In this document: piece by piece, positions 62,053 through 64,000 of the stretch
How positions within the stretch are numbered: the first letter of the stretch is position 1
Layout of the letters: each line of letters begins with the position of its first letter
From: Vitreoscilla massiliensis
Lineage (GTDB): Bacteria > Pseudomonadota > Gammaproteobacteria > Burkholderiales > Neisseriaceae
Direction of reading: 5' to 3'
Assembly: GCF_001457815.1 (NCBI RefSeq)
Contig: NZ_LN898220.1
Coordinates: 434,001 to 498,000, forward strand
DNA: 64,000 bases
Translations under genes and position numbers: made by a program
The notes under the pieces: generated by a model
Told to the model about the DNA's origin: nothing
Database searches by the model: none
What the model saw: the letters and a program-made list of their open reading frames with translations, nothing else

Positions 62053-64000
62053 ATGCCTTTGACATCAACAAATGAGCCAGACAGCTTGCACTTAGGCCAA
62101 TACGCAGAACGCGCCTATTTAGAATACGCCATGAGTGTGGTCAAAGGACGTGCCTTACCTGAAGTGGCCGATGGTCAAAAACCGGTACAACGCCGCATCT
62201 TGTTTGCCATGCACGAAATGGGTTTGGCCGCTGGCGCCAAGCCAGTGAAATCGGCGCGTGTGGTCGGCGAAATCTTGGGTAAATATCATCCACATGGCGA
62301 CTCCTCTGCTTACGAGGCAATGGTGCGTATGGCGCAAGAGTTCACGCTGCGCTACCCGCTGATTGATGGCATAGGCAATTTTGGCTCGCGCGATGGCGAC
62401 GGCGCAGCGGCGATGCGTTATACCGAAGCGCGTTTAACACCGTTGGCGAGCTTGTTGCTCTCAGAATTGAACCAAGGCACGGTCGACTTCATTCCCAATT
62501 ACGATGGCGCGTTTAACGAGCCAACCTATCTGCCTGCCCGTTTGCCCATGGTCTTGCTCAACGGCGCCTCAGGCATTGCCGTGGGCATGGCCACGGAAAT
62601 CCCGTCGCACAATTTGCACGAAGTCACCAACGCCGCCATTGCCTTGCTGAAAAAACCGAGCATGACGGTGAGCGAATTGATGGAACACATCCAAGGCCCA
62701 GACTTTGCCGGTGGCGCTCACATCATCTCCACTCCTGAAGACATTGAGCACACTTATACCAGTGGCAAAGGCAGTGTGCGCGTGCGTGCGCGTTATGAAA
62801 TCGAAAAACTGGCGCGCGGCCAATGGCGCGCCATCGTCAGCGAATTACCACCCGGCGTGGGTGCGCAAAAAATCTTGGCCGAAATCGAAGAGCAAACCAA
62901 TCCCAAGCTCAAAAACGGCAAGAAGAAGCTGACGCAAGAGCAAATCAATCAAAAAGAATTGCTGTTGTCACAATTGGAATACGTGCGCGATGAGTCAGAC
63001 AGCGCCTGCCCTGTGCGCTTGGTGTTTGAACCCAAGTCCAGCCGCATCGACAGCGAAGAATTGATGAATACTTTGCTGGCGCAAACCAGTTTGGAAATCA
63101 ATGTGTCCATCAATTTAGTGATGATGGGCATGGATGGCCGCCCAGCGCAGAAGAATTTGCTCGAAATCATCAGCGAATGGCTGCAATTCCGTGTGCATAC
63201 CGTTACCCGCCGTTTACAGCACCGCTTAGGCCAAGTGGAAAAACGCATCCACATCTTAGAAGGCCGCATGGTGGTCTTCCTCAATATTGACGAAGTCATC
63301 GCTGTGATTCGTGAATCGGATGAGCCCAAGCAAGACTTGATGGCGCGTTTTCACCTGAGCGAAGTACAGGCCGAAGACATCTTGGAAATCCGCTTGCGCC
63401 AATTGGCGCGTTTGGAAGGCATCAAACTCGAACAAGAATTGAGCAAGCTGCAAGAAGAACGGCAACAGTTGCAACACATCTTGGGCGATGAGAATGTGAA
63501 ACGCAAACTCATCATCAGCGAAATGAAAGCAGATGCCAAACAGTTTGGCGATGAGCGCCGCACTTTGATACAGGCCGCTTCTCGCGCCAGCCTCACCCAA
63601 ACCATGGTCGATGAACCGATTACCTTAATCGTGTCAGAAAAAGGCTGGATACGCGCCCGCAGCGGCCACCATTTGGATTTGAGCCAAACCTCGTTCAAAG
63701 AAGGTGATGCCTTGGCGCAAGTCATCGAAACACGCACAGTGTGGCCAATTTTGCTGTTGGATAATCAAGGACGTATCTACAATATGGATGCGGCTGAGCT
63801 GCCTAGCGGTCGCGGCGATGGCGTTCCTTTGGGTTCTTTGGTAGATTTACAAAACAGCGCCATGCCTGTGTGCGTCATCAGTGACACGCCAGAGAGCCAA
63901 TACCTGCTCAGCAACAGCGGCGGTTATGGCTTTATCAGCAGCTTAAAAGACTTGCTCAGCCGTGGCCGCAGTGGCAAAGCCTGTTTGACCTTGCATGATG
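62053..64000 (+). CDS. parC: DNA topoisomerase IV subunit A (5' part, truncated by window)
   Basis: The open frame runs from the ATG at 62053 to the window end (649 codons of about 770). Topoisomerase IV decatenates chromosomes. Catalytic tyrosine Y123 in AAMRYTEARL. The quinolone-determining region GKYHPHGDSSAYEAM (D83, S84, E88) carries the susceptible residues of Neisseria ParC. The frame ends only because the window does. GAAGAAAA precedes the ATG. Confidence 0.95.
   Translation, partial: MPLTSTNEPDSLHLGQYAERAYLEYAMSVVKGRALPEVADGQKPVQRRILFAMHEMGLAAGAKPVKSARVVGEILGKYHPHGDSSAYEAMVRMAQEFTLRYPLIDGIGNFGSRDGDGAAAMRYTEARLTPLASLLLSELNQGTVDFIPNYDGAFNEPTYLPARLPMVLLNGASGIAVGMATEIPSHNLHEVTNAAIALLKKPSMTVSELMEHIQGPDFAGGAHIISTPEDIEHTYTSGKGSVRVRARYEIEKLARGQWRAIVSELPPGVGAQKILAEIEEQTNPKLKNGKKKLTQEQINQKELLLSQLEYVRDESDSACPVRLVFEPKSSRIDSEELMNTLLAQTSLEINVSINLVMMGMDGRPAQKNLLEIISEWLQFRVHTVTRRLQHRLGQVEKRIHILEGRMVVFLNIDEVIAVIRESDEPKQDLMARFHLSEVQAEDILEIRLRQLARLEGIKLEQELSKLQEERQQLQHILGDENVKRKLIISEMKADAKQFGDERRTLIQAASRASLTQTMVDEPITLIVSEKGWIRARSGHHLDLSQTSFKEGDALAQVIETRTVWPILLLDNQGRIYNMDAAELPSGRGDGVPLGSLVDLQNSAMPVCVISDTPESQYLLSNSGGYGFISSLKDLLSRGRSGKACLTLHD

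Noticed and set aside
1..64000. Classical Neisseria uptake sequence ATGCCGTCTGAA
   Set aside because: No copy seen in the window; the dispersed word is a different one.

Overview
The window is chromosomal DNA from a member of the Neisseriaceae (Betaproteobacteria). The NADH dehydrogenase subunits, ParC and the tpiA-secG-tRNA-Leu-nuoA gene order are Neisseria-like. A 12-base word, GCGGCCTGTAAA (often preceded by AA), occurs about 28 times exactly and about 42 times as its first 11 bases, on both strands, inside genes and as inverted pairs in terminators. It behaves like a DNA uptake sequence (DUS), but it is not the classical ATGCCGTCTGAA, which I did not find. I cannot name the species; an early-branching Neisseriaceae such as a Vitreoscilla-like lineage is a guess.

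Layout of the left part: a LOG-type nucleotide hydrolase (157-885), polA (1019-3811) and a LemA-like protein. Next come an acetaldehyde-type dehydrogenase with a DUF779 partner, two tandem secreted paralogues behind a possible Fur box, and an MHS transporter. Then follow metK with a decayed copy of its own 3' end, two LpxL-type acyltransferases, an Imm11-like protein and a GNAT acetyltransferase. The complete 14-gene nuo operon (complex I) plus a DUF2818 gene occupies 15261-29975 on the minus strand, with a good Fur box about 190 bp upstream of nuoA.

Middle: an integrative element of about 8 kb (30341-38406) sits in the 3' end of tRNA-Leu(GAG), between secG/tRNA-Leu and nuoA. It encodes a P4-type integrase, an AlpA regulator, a Mu Gam-like protein, a Mor-like activator, a small protein, a MazG-like protein, a zinc-ribbon/Toprim primase and a DUF927 helicase. 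It ends in a 9-bp iteron array that looks like a replication origin. The most notable signal is a C4/P4-CI-type antisense RNA circuit at 34898-35174. It comprises a promoter, an upstream target, a cloverleaf RNA and a downstream target abutting the ribosome binding site of the next gene. No capsid, packaging or transposase genes are present, so the element resembles a minimal phage satellite or replicating integrative plasmid.

Right part: secG and tpiA; a pstSCAB phosphate operon with a Pho-box-like site, plus a PiT transporter; and a Pcm-like methyltransferase with a rhodanese. An ampD-zipA-ligA-galU cluster ends in a degenerate aldehyde dehydrogenase. An acyl-CoA dehydrogenase, a hyuB-hyuA hydantoinase pair with an AraC regulator, terC, and the 5' part of parC, cut by the window end, complete it.

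All calls rest on reading the sequence and recalling family motifs. No database search was run, and repeat positions and counts were read by eye.
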